64,000 nt of DNA from Clostridia bacterium. Its GTDB lineage: Bacteria > Bacillota > Clostridia > Christensenellales > Borkfalkiaceae. Of the stretch, positions 45,892 through 54,133 are shown one piece after another. The position numbers and the translations under genes are program-made. Below the pieces are notes generated by a model. It ran no database searches and had not been told where the DNA came from. It saw only the letters and a list, made by a program, of their open reading frames with translations. The DNA is taken from contig JAFQMD010000026.1 of assembly GCA_017396365.1 (NCBI GenBank), positions 62,001-126,000 on the forward strand, given 5' to 3'. The stretch's first letter is position 1. Each line of letters opens with the position of its first letter.

Positions 45892-46982
45892 TAATAAAAT
45901 CTAATCGTGGTAGTACGATAAAAGGGTGCGACTTTATAGTAAGTTTGCCAAAAGAACGCAAGAACACTGAAATTAAGTTGTTGCAAATCACGGATATGCA
46001 ATTTATTGATGCAACTCAAGCGCGAACTGCAGATAGGCTTCGCCAAGACGAACACGACGCATGGACTAAAGAGAGTTATCTCGCTCAATGCGGAGATCAC
46101 ATAAGTTCGTTAATTGCGCAGACAAAACCAGATATTATTATAATTACGGGCGACCTTGTTTATGGTCAGTTTGATGATACGGGTGAGGTTTTTGAATGGT
46201 TTTGCAAATTTATGGATTCATTTAAAATTCCTTGGGCTCCTGTGTACGGCAATCACGATAACGAATCTAAAAAAGGCGTTAAATGGCAAAATCAAATGCT
46301 TGAAAACAGTAGTTATTGCCTTTTTAAAGAAGGTGAAGTTACAGGTAACGGCAACTACGTGGTAGGAATTGCCATAGGTGAGGAACTTGTAAGAACCATG
46401 TATATGGTAGACTCTAACGGTTGTTATAATACGGACGACGTAAACGTTATGCGCGACGTTGGTATTTTCCCTGACCAACTTGAGTTTTTCAAAAGCAGAA
46501 CAACCGAAATTAAAAAAGCAACGGGCAAAGACGTTCCTACGTTTATGGCGTTTCATATTCCAACAAGTGATTTTGTTCACGTTGCAGTTAAAAAAGGTTA
46601 TGCAAAATGCAATGGAGACCTTTTTAACATAGGCGTTACCGTACCTCAAGTTGATGATGATTTTGGTTTTAATTACGAAAAAATTTCTTGTTTTGAACTT
46701 GTAGGATTTGTTGACTTTTTAAAAGAAAACGGAATAGACGGTGTTTTTGTAGGGCATGACCACTCGAATTGTACCTGTATCTCTTACGACGGTATAAAGT
46801 GGGTGTTTGGTTTAAAAACAGGTCAGTACGATTACCATATTGCGGGCTCTTTAGGAGGAACGCTTATAACGCTTACTGGTGATAAATTTGACGTACATCA
46901 CGTTCCTGCATTGGTGAAACTTGGTCGCTACCCAACAGGAGGCGCAATGTTTAACGACTTTTTCGTAGACGTTAAAAAATAA
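45888..46982 (+). CDS. Calcineurin-like metallophosphoesterase
   Basis: The 364-residue product carries the family's metal-binding motifs in order: LQITDMQFID (D-x-x, with the usual H replaced in this position), DIIIITGDLVYGQ (GDL/V), APVYGNHDNES (GNHD), MAFHIPTS and GVFVGHDHSNC (GHDH). It resembles PhoD/YkuE- or purple-acid-phosphatase-like enzymes. There is no signal peptide. The ATGA overlap with the GH2 gene indicates translational coupling. It may remove a phosphate from a phosphorylated sugar substituent, but the substrate is unknown. Confidence 0.87.
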   Translation: MIIKSNRGSTIKGCDFIVSLPKERKNTEIKLLQITDMQFIDATQARTADRLRQDEHDAWTKESYLAQCGDHISSLIAQTKPDIIIITGDLVYGQFDDTGEVFEWFCKFMDSFKIPWAPVYGNHDNESKKGVKWQNQMLENSSYCLFKEGEVTGNGNYVVGIAIGEELVRTMYMVDSNGCYNTDDVNVMRDVGIFPDQLEFFKSRTTEIKKATGKDVPTFMAFHIPTSDFVHVAVKKGYAKCNGDLFNIGVTVPQVDDDFGFNYEKISCFELVGFVDFLKENGIDGVFVGHDHSNCTCISYDGIKWVFGLKTGQYDYHIAGSLGGTLITLTGDKFDVHHVPALVKLGRYPTGGAMFNDFFVDVKK

Positions 46983-46987
46983 AATAG

Positions 46988-47024
46988 AAAAAGCGTAGCA
47001 CTTTTAAAAGTTGCTACGCTTTTT
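46988..47024. terminator. Bidirectional intrinsic terminator
   Basis: A 13-bp stem (46988-47000 with 47012-47024) carries A5 on its left and T5 on its right, serving both the metallophosphoesterase gene and the convergent minus-strand gene. Confidence 0.85.
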
Positions 47025-47054
47025 ATGTGTTTTTGGTTATTAAATTAGCAAGTT

Positions 47055-48713
47055 TTAATTAAAAGATATATTGCTAAGCGTCCAGTTTACGTCTATTGTT
47101 TCTTCTACCCAAGAACCCCAACTTTTATATTGTCCCTGAAGTGATGTTGCAGAGGATAAAGTGACAGATGCAGAAATACTCGCTTGATTTACCCTGCATT
47201 CTGCAACAGTTTCGCCGGTGGTTATATTTTGTATACGTTTTTTGTATAAAATTTCTTTTGGTTGTTCTTTATAGATGTCAAAAGAAATGCTTGTATAACC
47301 GTATTTTTTAAGTTCGTCAAAGACTGCTTGTGGTATTGTAATTGTACTTGTATTTTGTGGAGAAAGGAGGTTGTTTCCGCTTACGTATAAATTCGTACCA
47401 GGAGTATTTGCAATCAAGTTCAAAATTTTCGCTTTGGTTTCGGCATCTGTGTATTTTACAATTTTAACTTCAGTTGTTGCCGTTACTTTAAACGAATACG
47501 TACCGTTTGCTGACGGTAGAATTTCCGTTCCGTTTACGGTTACCTTATAAAAGCCTTTACTTAAAGTGAACGAACACGTGGAATTTATGTTAAAAGTTCC
47601 GCTAACAGATCCCGATACTGTCGCTCCGCCAGCGTTATTTAATGAAACAGAGTAGGTTATTATTGATGCTACAATAGAAATAGAAACGTTTTTTGTAACT
47701 GTCAACGAATAACTGCTCACAGCGCCTTTGTTACTGCCATCTACAGTCATGCTTGAAACGTAATAGTTTGTGTTCGGTAAAGCGTCAATGTTTAGTGTTC
47801 CGCATTTTACTTCTATGGTTGAGCCGTTTGTTACAGTTGTGCCGTTTACGGTTGCAGTTGCATTAGTAGTAGAAACTGTAACGTTAGCATAAGCAGTAAG
47901 AACTATGTCTTGTACAGATTGATTTTCAACGTTGTTAAAAGTAAGTGCGTTTGAAAGGTCAAAAGTGTTGCCGTTTACATCTTTCCATATCGAAACGCCA
48001 TTAGGTTGATTTTTTATTTTGTCGCCGTACTCTAAAGCCTCGGAAGTAGTGGTGTTGCCAACTTGATAAACGAGATTGTATCTTGGTATGTAGGTATTTA
48101 ATGCGTCAACGCGTTCTTTTTCCGAAAGTTCATCAGGGAGAACGGCATTAGCATCGTCCCTTGCAGATTTTGCAACGTACGCCATACATCTTGTGGAAAC
48201 TTCAGTTTGCTCGGAAATTGTATTTCCGCCGTCAAAAGAAATTAGCCCTCTAAAAGCAAGTTCGGTGGAATACTCATAATTTGGCAAGCCGTAAACGTAT
48301 GCAACAGATTCTAAAAAACTCGAATCTTTCACGTACGTCTTCCAAACTTGGGTGGTTTCTAAAATCAAAGCGTTAGCAGTGCTAAAATTTAAGTCGCCAG
48401 ATAGAAGTCTAACCGGAATAATCGCAGTATACGTTTTAAAATTTGGATTATCCTTATGTTTGACGTATAATTCCTTATTGAGTAAAACGTGGAAACGTAT
48501 TCCCGATTCGTCTACATCTCCTTTCGTACCACTTTTTTCAAGTAAACGGACTGAAGCTCCTGCGGTTGTGTAACTTGAATCGTTAAATGATATATTTGAA
48601 TCTGCATTTACGTCAATATTTGTATAAGCAAACGATAAAAATGTAATTGCTATCGCACAAAGACACATACAAACTAATGACAAATATAATGATTTAAAAA
48701 GTGATTTTTTCAT
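47055..48713 (-). CDS. Secreted protein with GIRF-type domain and Ig-like repeats
   Basis: The 552-residue product has a signal peptide (residues about 1-37). A domain at about 45-225 (ASVRLLEKSGTKG, ESGIRFHVLLNKEL, CMAYVAKSARDDANAVLP) is related to residues about 1190-1355 of the giant protein at 30059. Beta-rich Ig-like repeats (about 270-425) follow, then a C-terminal region (about 430-552). No anchor is present. GAGG precedes the ATG. It is the second gene of a minus-strand unit that begins with a 45-residue peptide and has the XRE-type palindrome in its promoter. Its function is unknown; secreted surface binding is the safest inference. Confidence 0.82.
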   Translation of the reverse strand: MKKSLFKSLYLSLVCMCLCAIAITFLSFAYTNIDVNADSNISFNDSSYTTAGASVRLLEKSGTKGDVDESGIRFHVLLNKELYVKHKDNPNFKTYTAIIPVRLLSGDLNFSTANALILETTQVWKTYVKDSSFLESVAYVYGLPNYEYSTELAFRGLISFDGGNTISEQTEVSTRCMAYVAKSARDDANAVLPDELSEKERVDALNTYIPRYNLVYQVGNTTTSEALEYGDKIKNQPNGVSIWKDVNGNTFDLSNALTFNNVENQSVQDIVLTAYANVTVSTTNATATVNGTTVTNGSTIEVKCGTLNIDALPNTNYYVSSMTVDGSNKGAVSSYSLTVTKNVSISIVASIITYSVSLNNAGGATVSGSVSGTFNINSTCSFTLSKGFYKVTVNGTEILPSANGTYSFKVTATTEVKIVKYTDAETKAKILNLIANTPGTNLYVSGNNLLSPQNTSTITIPQAVFDELKKYGYTSISFDIYKEQPKEILYKKRIQNITTGETVAECRVNQASISASVTLSSATSLQGQYKSWGSWVEETIDVNWTLSNISFN

Positions 48714-48741
48714 AATAATTCCTCATTAACTTTACGTATAA

Positions 48742-48879
48742 TTAAAGCCAAGGCCAAAGGTCTCCAACTTCTGGACTTGTTCTGATAATGTTTTCATTGT
48801 CTACAACAATAATTTCAATAACGGGCGAAACGTACGTCATTAAAAGTTTTTTGCTATTTTTATAATCAAATAAAGCCAT
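48742..48879 (-). CDS. 45-residue peptide with I-x-RTS motif
   Basis: A short ORF has AAGGAGA about 5 nt before its ATG. It reads MALFDYKNSKKLLMTYV, then SPVIEIIVVDNENIIRTS and a tail PEVGDLWPWL. It shares the pattern of hydrophobic EII-type strand, acidic residues, I-x-RTS and acidic/aromatic tail with the 39-residue peptide at 36631-36750. There is no signal peptide or transmembrane segment. It is the first gene of the unit that includes the secreted protein downstream (28-nt gap). The strong promoter with an operator-like palindrome suggests the peptide is a regulated product in its own right. Function is not known; a precursor or signalling peptide is possible. Confidence 0.7.
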   Translation of the reverse strand: MALFDYKNSKKLLMTYVSPVIEIIVVDNENIIRTSPEVGDLWPWL

Positions 48880-48991
48880 ACTTTCTCCTTATAAAATTTA
48901 GAGTTTTAGGGTGTGTTACTGTTACAAAGTTTTTTTATTGCGCCATAGTAAAAAATATGTAAACTATGAATAAAAATAGGATATGGATATT

Positions 48992-49020
48992 ATTATAGTA
49001 TAGAAAATTCTATATGTCAA
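48992..49020 (-). promoter_or_regulatory. Promoter of the peptide/secreted-protein unit with operator in its spacer
   Basis: On the minus strand, TTGACA (49015-49020) and TATAAT (48992-48997) are 17 bp apart. The inverted repeat TATAGAAAATTCTATA (48999-49014) fills the spacer almost exactly, so a bound repressor would block RNA polymerase. Confidence 0.85.
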
Positions 49021-49026
49021 GTATAA

Positions 49027-49044
49027 ATATAGAAATTTCTATAT
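49027..49044. promoter_or_regulatory. Second operator, perfect 18-bp palindrome upstream of the XRE gene
   Basis: ATATAGAAATTTCTATAT is a perfect palindrome with the same half site as the spacer operator. The two centres are 29 bp apart. It overlaps a TATAAT (49042-49047) that would start transcription at or next to the XRE ATG, so autoregulation is likely. Confidence 0.8.
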
Positions 49045-49054
49045 AATAAATAAT

Positions 49055-49267
49055 ATGGAAAGTAACTTTTGTGATATTTTAAAAGATTTTTTGGATGAGA
49101 ATAATTTAACTCAGGTGGCTTTTGCTAATAAAATTGGAGTTAAGCAAAGTCAAGTTAGCGAGTGGTTAAAGGGGAAAGCAAAGCCAGGTTATGATATTTT
49201 AAGAAGTATGGCAATCGCTTTTAACGTTTCAGCAGATTATTTTTTGGGCATAACAGATAACTATTAA
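49055..49267 (+). CDS. XRE-family (Cro/CI-type) transcriptional regulator
   Basis: The 70-residue, single-domain helix-turn-helix protein contains LTQVAFANKIGVKQSQVSEW (HTH) and ILRSMAIAFNVSADYFLGIT, a typical C-terminal end of SinR/CI-like DNA-binding domains. No effector domain is present. The ATG has no Shine-Dalgarno sequence; with the TATAAT at 49042-49047 the mRNA may be leaderless. It is divergent from the peptide/secreted-protein unit. The palindromes between them make it the obvious candidate repressor of both directions. Confidence 0.9.
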   Translation: MESNFCDILKDFLDENNLTQVAFANKIGVKQSQVSEWLKGKAKPGYDILRSMAIAFNVSADYFLGITDNY

Positions 49268-49661
49268 AAAGACCACCGATTTAGGGCGTTCCTATAAAGG
49301 AATTTTAATTTAATACAAAAGTGTAGCCCACCATATTTCGCTTTAAGGCGAAATATGGTGGGCTTTTCTTATCCACAAAAGATTAGGATAATTTAGTTTT
49401 ATTTTTAGCCTTGTGGCTAAAAGTGCTATGCAAGACAAATCTTGCGTTATATTTTTCGAGAGAAAAATTCAAGGTTCTGCTTCAGCAGGTTCTTATATTT
49501 CTCTCGAAGAAGTTATATTAAATAAATCCACAACTTGCCGTAGGCAAATATCACTGCCGATAGGCAATATCACTCGTCGTTAGACGAATATCACAAATCC
49601 GTTTAGGATTTATTTAGTTGCCGAATCCCTTGTAGGGACTCGGCTTTGTCGGTGGTCTTTT
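49267..49661. repeat. 395-bp multi-hairpin element with 13-bp terminal inverted repeats
   Basis: The ends are perfect inverted repeats (AAAAGACCACCGA at 49267-49279, TCGGTGGTCTTTT at 49649-49661). Inside is a 17-bp stem with T tract (49325-49341 with 49348-49364), an intrinsic terminator. Further hairpins follow: TAGCC/GGCTA, and TTCGAGAGAAA/TTTCTCTCGAA with a nested CTGC/GCAG. Three units of hairpin plus ATATCAC linker (49535-49594) come next, then AAATCC/GGATTT and GCCGA-TCCC/AGGGA-TCGGC. Stem sequences differ while the architecture repeats. The element exactly fills the space between the XRE and AraC stop codons. It could be a non-autonomous mobile element or a structured RNA. Confidence 0.8.
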
Positions 49662-50510
49662 CTATTTTTTATTGATTTTTCTATATTCGCCGGGAGTTAG
49701 CCCAAATTTTCGCTTAAAAATTAGGTTAAATTGTGATAAGTTTTTAAAACCTACTTTTGATGCAATTTCAATTATTTTCATATCCGAAAAAGCAAGTAGA
49801 TTTTGCGCGTATCTAAATTTGTGTTTTTGTAAAAACTCGTGTGGCGAAAGATTGAATTTGCTTTTAAAAATTCTATTTAGTTGCGCTCTCGAATAGTTTA
49901 GTTCTCTGCATAGGTCGTCGGTTGTCATTGATAAAAATTCAGACTGGGATAAAAGGGTGTCGAGTTTAATTTGCCACTCTTTTTTTATATCTTCCAACTG
50001 GCGAATATGCGCTGAGTAAAGATGCTGAATAACGAGCATTACCGCTGAAAATATAAGGTCGTTACGCGTCTTTAAATCTTGCTGAGATAGTAGGTTTGCC
50101 TTGTGAATTACGTTTTCAATATTAAAAATAACGCCGTCGTCAAGTGGAAAATTTCTAACGCCGTTTTTGAGCGTTTGGAAAAAATCGGGGGATATAGCGT
50201 TTAGGTAAGTTTGTAAAAAGTCTTTTTTTACCATAAGGTTGATATATCTAATCGGCTCAGAGCCCTTTTTTTTCGTGTAATGGTTGTCTTCGTCCGTCAA
50301 AAAAAACAAAGTGCCTTTTTTATAGACGTGAGATTCGCCGTTTATAACGTTTACGATAGAGCCGTCCGTAAGTATAGTAAACTCCCAGTAATCGACGTGT
50401 GTGTGGAGTTGCGGAAAATCGTAATTTAAAACGTGGTATGCAAAGTTTAAGTTTTGTTCGCAATTATCTTGCGCAAAAGGTAAAAACCTTTTAAAAGTAA
50501 TAAGTTCCAT
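49662..50510 (-). CDS. AraC-family regulator with cupin sensor domain
   Basis: The 282-residue product has an N-terminal cupin-like sensing domain (LHTHVDYWEFTILTDGSIVNVI, GTLFFLTDEDNHY). Two C-terminal helix-turn-helix motifs of the AraC type follow (LSMTTDDLCRELNYSRAQLNRIFK and IIEIASKVGFKNLSQFNLIFKRKFGLTPGEYR). This layout is typical of activators of sugar catabolism genes. AGGAGAG precedes the ATG. It is divergent from a beta-mannosidase/HAD operon at 50700, which is its likely target. The 189-bp divergent gap is AT-rich, and no clear direct-repeat AraC site could be assigned by eye. Confidence 0.92.
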   Translation of the reverse strand: MELITFKRFLPFAQDNCEQNLNFAYHVLNYDFPQLHTHVDYWEFTILTDGSIVNVINGESHVYKKGTLFFLTDEDNHYTKKKGSEPIRYINLMVKKDFLQTYLNAISPDFFQTLKNGVRNFPLDDGVIFNIENVIHKANLLSQQDLKTRNDLIFSAVMLVIQHLYSAHIRQLEDIKKEWQIKLDTLLSQSEFLSMTTDDLCRELNYSRAQLNRIFKSKFNLSPHEFLQKHKFRYAQNLLAFSDMKIIEIASKVGFKNLSQFNLIFKRKFGLTPGEYRKINKK

Positions 50511-50699
50511 ATCTCTCCTATAAAAGTTATTATATAAAACGTAGAACTTGATGTCAAGCGAGATGAAAAAATATATAAAAATTTACAAAAACAGCAAAAA
50601 TGACACAAAACAATATAATAATGATAAAATATCGTATAGAATAATAAGAGCGTTTATGTTAATATAAAACAGTAGTATATAATTAAAAGGAGAAATTTT

Positions 50700-53168
50700 A
50701 TGACTACCTTAAAATTGACTAACTGGACGCTTTGTTATAACGATAAAAAAGTTCCTGCGAGCGTTCCTGGGGATATTACTATCGACCTTTTTAAAGCGGG
50801 TATCGTTAAAGATCCGTATTACGGTTTTAATTACGTTGAAAACACTTGGATTGCGCGCACGGATTTTACTTACGAGTGCGAGTTAAACGCTGATGAAAAT
50901 CTTTTAAAGCAAGAGTCTGTCGTCGTGAATTTTGACGGAATAGACGTTTATTCTTCAATTTATTTAAACGGCGTTTTGCTCGGCGATACGAACAATATGT
51001 TTTTAAAATATTCGTATGAAATAAAATCTCTTCTTAAAAAAGGCAAAAATATTCTTTCGGTTAAAATGAAAGCCACTTTAAACGAAATGGATAAAATTGA
51101 TTCGACGGGCTACTTTTCAATTTTCAATGAAAAAAGGCTTTTCGTTAGAAAGGCTCAATGCCATTTTGGCTGGGACTGGGCGCCGAAGATTTGCGCTTAC
51201 GGCATTTGGCAAGACGTTTATTTAGAGTACGGTAGCGCGTGTAAAATCGACAACGTTTATACGGTTGCGGACGAAAAGGGCAATTTGACGGTGTTTACCG
51301 AACTAAATTACACCGTTCACGCGCTTTTTGATGCGAACGGTATAAAAATTGCTGACAGTTCGTTTGAATTTAAAAGCGATACGTTAAATTATTATCTTTC
51401 CGAAAAGCCGTTCGGCGATAAATATATAAAAAAATCTTTTCCCGTTGTAGGTAGAAAGAATTTTGCATGTTTTAAGGTGGAAAATCCTCAACTTTGGTGG
51501 CCTAACGGCTATGGCGACCACCCGCTTTACAACTATAAAGTAGAACTTGTTAGGGGTGGAGAAGTTGTGTTCGAAAAGTCTGGCGTGGTTGGTTTTAGAA
51601 GCGTAAAACTTATCGAAGAACCGATATCAGACAATTATTTAAGTTATCTACTTGAAATTAACGGTAAAAAGATTTTTGCAAAGGGCGCAAACTGGATTCC
51701 TATCGAGTGTTTTACGGGCGTCGTTGAAGACCAAAAATACGATAGACTTACTGACCTTGCAGTTAACGCAAACTACAATATGTTAAGAGTTTGGGGCGGA
51801 GGCATTTACGAAAAAGACGTATTTTACGACCTTTGCGACAGAAAAGGACTTTTAGTTTGGCAAGACGTAATGCTTGCTTGTAGCGATATTCCCGAAGATA
51901 AGCAAGACTGGGTTGACAACACCGTTAGAGAAGTGGAATATCAAATTAAAAGGCTTAGAAACCATCCGTCAATCGTTTACTGGTGCGGTGGTAACGAAAA
52001 GACGGGTTCGTACGGAAGATGTATTACAAAGGGCGATTATTTTATAAACGTAATACTTCGCGGTGTTATTGCAAATCTTGACAACACCCGTCCTTACGCA
52101 AGACAATCACCGTGTTCGCATACCGACGTTGGTCAAGACGGTAATTCTGGTGAAAGCCACCACAACTCTTTTGAAAGAAGTTTGGTTGACGGTATGGATG
52201 TTTATAGGGAAATGGTTGCCGAAAAGAGAGTCCCGTTTATTTCTGAATCTGCTATTATGGGGCCGAATACCGTTGAGGCTAATAAGAGAATGTATCCTGC
52301 CGATAAACTTTGGCCTATGAACGACCTTTGGGACGACAGGCTTATGGAAAATCCTTACGGTTCAGTTCCGCTTACCTTTGCTAAAAGACAGATGAAATAC
52401 GCCGAGGATACGTATGGAAAGGTTACCACTTTAGAAGATTTTACGGCAAAGGCAATGCAAGTGCACGCAGAGGCAATGAGAGCAGAGTGCGAATTTGCCA
52501 GAACGGGCGCAGAGGGTGAAACTTCGGGCTTTATGGCTTGGATGTACACGGATATTTGGCCGTCGGGTAGTTGGTCAACTATCGACTACTGGTGCGAACC
52601 AAAACAGGTTTATTATCAAATGAAACGTTCATTTGAGCCAAGGCTTGTAACTTTTGTTCAAGATAAAGAAAAGAACACTAATTTGGTCGTTATAAACGAC
52701 AGTAATAATCCGTTCACAACCGACGTAAGATATGGCGTTAAGACTTTCGACGGAAAGGTGCTTTTTGAAGATAAAGCGCTTATAGACGGACTTATTGATA
52801 AAGTTTACAACAAAAAAGTTGAATTCGACTGCAATAGATTTGACGTTTATCTCTTTGCTGAATATTTAGAAAACGGAGAGAAAAAGTCTAATCTTTACTC
52901 GCCAAAAATGTGGAAAGGAGTTAAGTTTGCAAGCGATTATAAGGTGGAAACCGATATTATATCAAAGAATAAAATAAAGGTTACTATTTGCGCTAACGAG
53001 TTTGCAAAATCGGTATTTATCTCGTTTAAAGATAATTATAAATACGTCTATTCGGACAATTATTTAGACGTTGAAAAAGGCGAAAGTAAGAGCGTTGTCG
53101 TAACTTGCGACGGCGAAATTGACGCAAGTCAAATTGTCGTTACCGACTTTGCAAAAATGACGGAGTAA
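50700..53168 (+). CDS. GH2 beta-mannosidase
   Basis: The 822-residue product is a canonical GH2 beta-mannosidase: N-terminal VPGDITIDLFKAGIVKDPYYG, the binding motif CHFGWDWAPKICAYGIWQDV, and LRVWGGGIYEKDVFYDLC with WQDVMLACSDIP. The acid/base is in WCGGNEKTG (E433) and the nucleophile in FISESAIMG (E516). An intact C-terminal domain ends beyond NYLDVEKGESKSVVV, which shows what the truncated enzyme at 13555 has lost. There is no signal peptide. AAAAGGAG precedes the ATG. It lies opposite the AraC gene and 2 nt upstream of a HAD phosphatase gene. Confidence 0.95.
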   Translation: MTTLKLTNWTLCYNDKKVPASVPGDITIDLFKAGIVKDPYYGFNYVENTWIARTDFTYECELNADENLLKQESVVVNFDGIDVYSSIYLNGVLLGDTNNMFLKYSYEIKSLLKKGKNILSVKMKATLNEMDKIDSTGYFSIFNEKRLFVRKAQCHFGWDWAPKICAYGIWQDVYLEYGSACKIDNVYTVADEKGNLTVFTELNYTVHALFDANGIKIADSSFEFKSDTLNYYLSEKPFGDKYIKKSFPVVGRKNFACFKVENPQLWWPNGYGDHPLYNYKVELVRGGEVVFEKSGVVGFRSVKLIEEPISDNYLSYLLEINGKKIFAKGANWIPIECFTGVVEDQKYDRLTDLAVNANYNMLRVWGGGIYEKDVFYDLCDRKGLLVWQDVMLACSDIPEDKQDWVDNTVREVEYQIKRLRNHPSIVYWCGGNEKTGSYGRCITKGDYFINVILRGVIANLDNTRPYARQSPCSHTDVGQDGNSGESHHNSFERSLVDGMDVYREMVAEKRVPFISESAIMGPNTVEANKRMYPADKLWPMNDLWDDRLMENPYGSVPLTFAKRQMKYAEDTYGKVTTLEDFTAKAMQVHAEAMRAECEFARTGAEGETSGFMAWMYTDIWPSGSWSTIDYWCEPKQVYYQMKRSFEPRLVTFVQDKEKNTNLVVINDSNNPFTTDVRYGVKTFDGKVLFEDKALIDGLIDKVYNKKVEFDCNRFDVYLFAEYLENGEKKSNLYSPKMWKGVKFASDYKVETDIISKNKIKVTICANEFAKSVFISFKDNYKYVYSDNYLDVEKGESKSVVVTCDGEIDASQIVVTDFAKMTE

Positions 53169-53170
53169 TT

Positions 53171-54025
53171 ATGGGAAAGTATAAAGTAAACGGAGTTGAA
53201 TTTTTTGACTGGAACGGCGTTGCGCATTGCACTATTGACCAGTGTGGAGTTAGAGCAACTTATCCGTTTGAAAAACCAAAGACGAATTTTCCTATTCAAG
53301 CGGTTTTAATGGATTTGGATGGAACTACCGTAATTAGCGAAGAGTTTTGGATATATCTCATTGAAAAGACTATTCAAAATATAACTACGCCAAGTTTTAA
53401 ACTTTCAAACGAAGATATACCTTTCGTTTCGGGTTTTTCTACGGCGGAGCATTTGGAATATTGTCTTAAAAAGTATAAGATAGATAAGACCGTATTTGAG
53501 GGTCTCGACGCATATCACACCGCCGCCGAGTTTGAACTTGGCGAAATTATGCAAGGCAGGGGAAACCAAGAGGCGTTTAAGCCGAGAAAAGGACTTAAAG
53601 AGTTTTTATACGCTTTAAAATCTAAGGGAATAAAAATAGGGCTTGCAACGAGTGGGCTTGACTATAAGGCAATCCCTGAAATAGTATCTTGCTTTAACGT
53701 TTTAGGTATGGGCGATCCCTTAAAATTTTACGACGCGATAATTACGGGCGGTAGAAGAAAAGGTAGGGGCGAATACGGAACGATCGGCGAACTTGCCGTA
53801 AAACCTCATCCTTGGATATATTCCGAACTTGCAAAAGGGCTCGGAGTTGACGTCGATAAGTGTATAGTAATTGAAGACAGTTCCGCAGGGCTTTTATCTG
53901 GTAGGCTTGCGGGGATTAACGTTATCGGCTTTAAGGACGGCAATTTAATTCAAAGTGGCTTGCACGAAGAATGTATTTTTATGGCTGACGATTTTGACCA
54001 GATTTTAAAATTCTTAAAAATTTAA
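53171..54025 (+). CDS. HAD-superfamily hydrolase (beta-phosphoglucomutase/phosphatase-like)
   Basis: The 284-residue product has the HAD motifs: motif I VLMDLDGTTVIS (nucleophile Asp near residue 49), motif II IGLATSG, the Lys in VKPHPWIYSELAKGLG, and motif IV VIEDSSAGLLSGRLAGINVIG. It has a helical cap of about 80 residues and an N-terminal extension of about 40 residues upstream of motif I, which is unusual. It probably dephosphorylates or isomerises a sugar phosphate arising from mannose catabolism. It is translationally coupled to the beta-mannosidase gene (GGAG overlaps that stop). Confidence 0.88.
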   Translation: MGKYKVNGVEFFDWNGVAHCTIDQCGVRATYPFEKPKTNFPIQAVLMDLDGTTVISEEFWIYLIEKTIQNITTPSFKLSNEDIPFVSGFSTAEHLEYCLKKYKIDKTVFEGLDAYHTAAEFELGEIMQGRGNQEAFKPRKGLKEFLYALKSKGIKIGLATSGLDYKAIPEIVSCFNVLGMGDPLKFYDAIITGGRRKGRGEYGTIGELAVKPHPWIYSELAKGLGVDVDKCIVIEDSSAGLLSGRLAGINVIGFKDGNLIQSGLHEECIFMADDFDQILKFLKI

Positions 54026-54032
54026 AAAATTG

Positions 54033-54088
54033 TTGAAATTTATATAAACATATTATATAATAGACCTATGAAGTTTCGTAGGTCTATT
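54033..54088 (+). promoter_or_regulatory. Promoter followed by a hairpin at the start of the transcript
   Basis: TTGAAA (54033-54038) and TATAAT (54056-54061) are 17 bp apart. A perfect 10-bp stem (54059-54068 with 54079-54088) begins within the -10 and is followed by ATTTTGTT. The hairpin could terminate the upstream HAD transcript, or structure the new leader. Confidence 0.6.
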
Positions 54089-54133
54089 ATTTTGTTAATA
54101 ATCGACTTATATAGCGACATTTAGGAGAAAATT

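Noticed and set aside
47241..48600. Plus-strand open frames opposite the secreted protein
   Set aside because: They are short shadows of the minus-strand gene with no start signals.
49535..49611. Possible CRISPR array (regular hairpin units with a shared linker)
   Set aside because: The repeated part is only 7 bases, the unit is about 20 bases, stems vary, and no cas genes are present.
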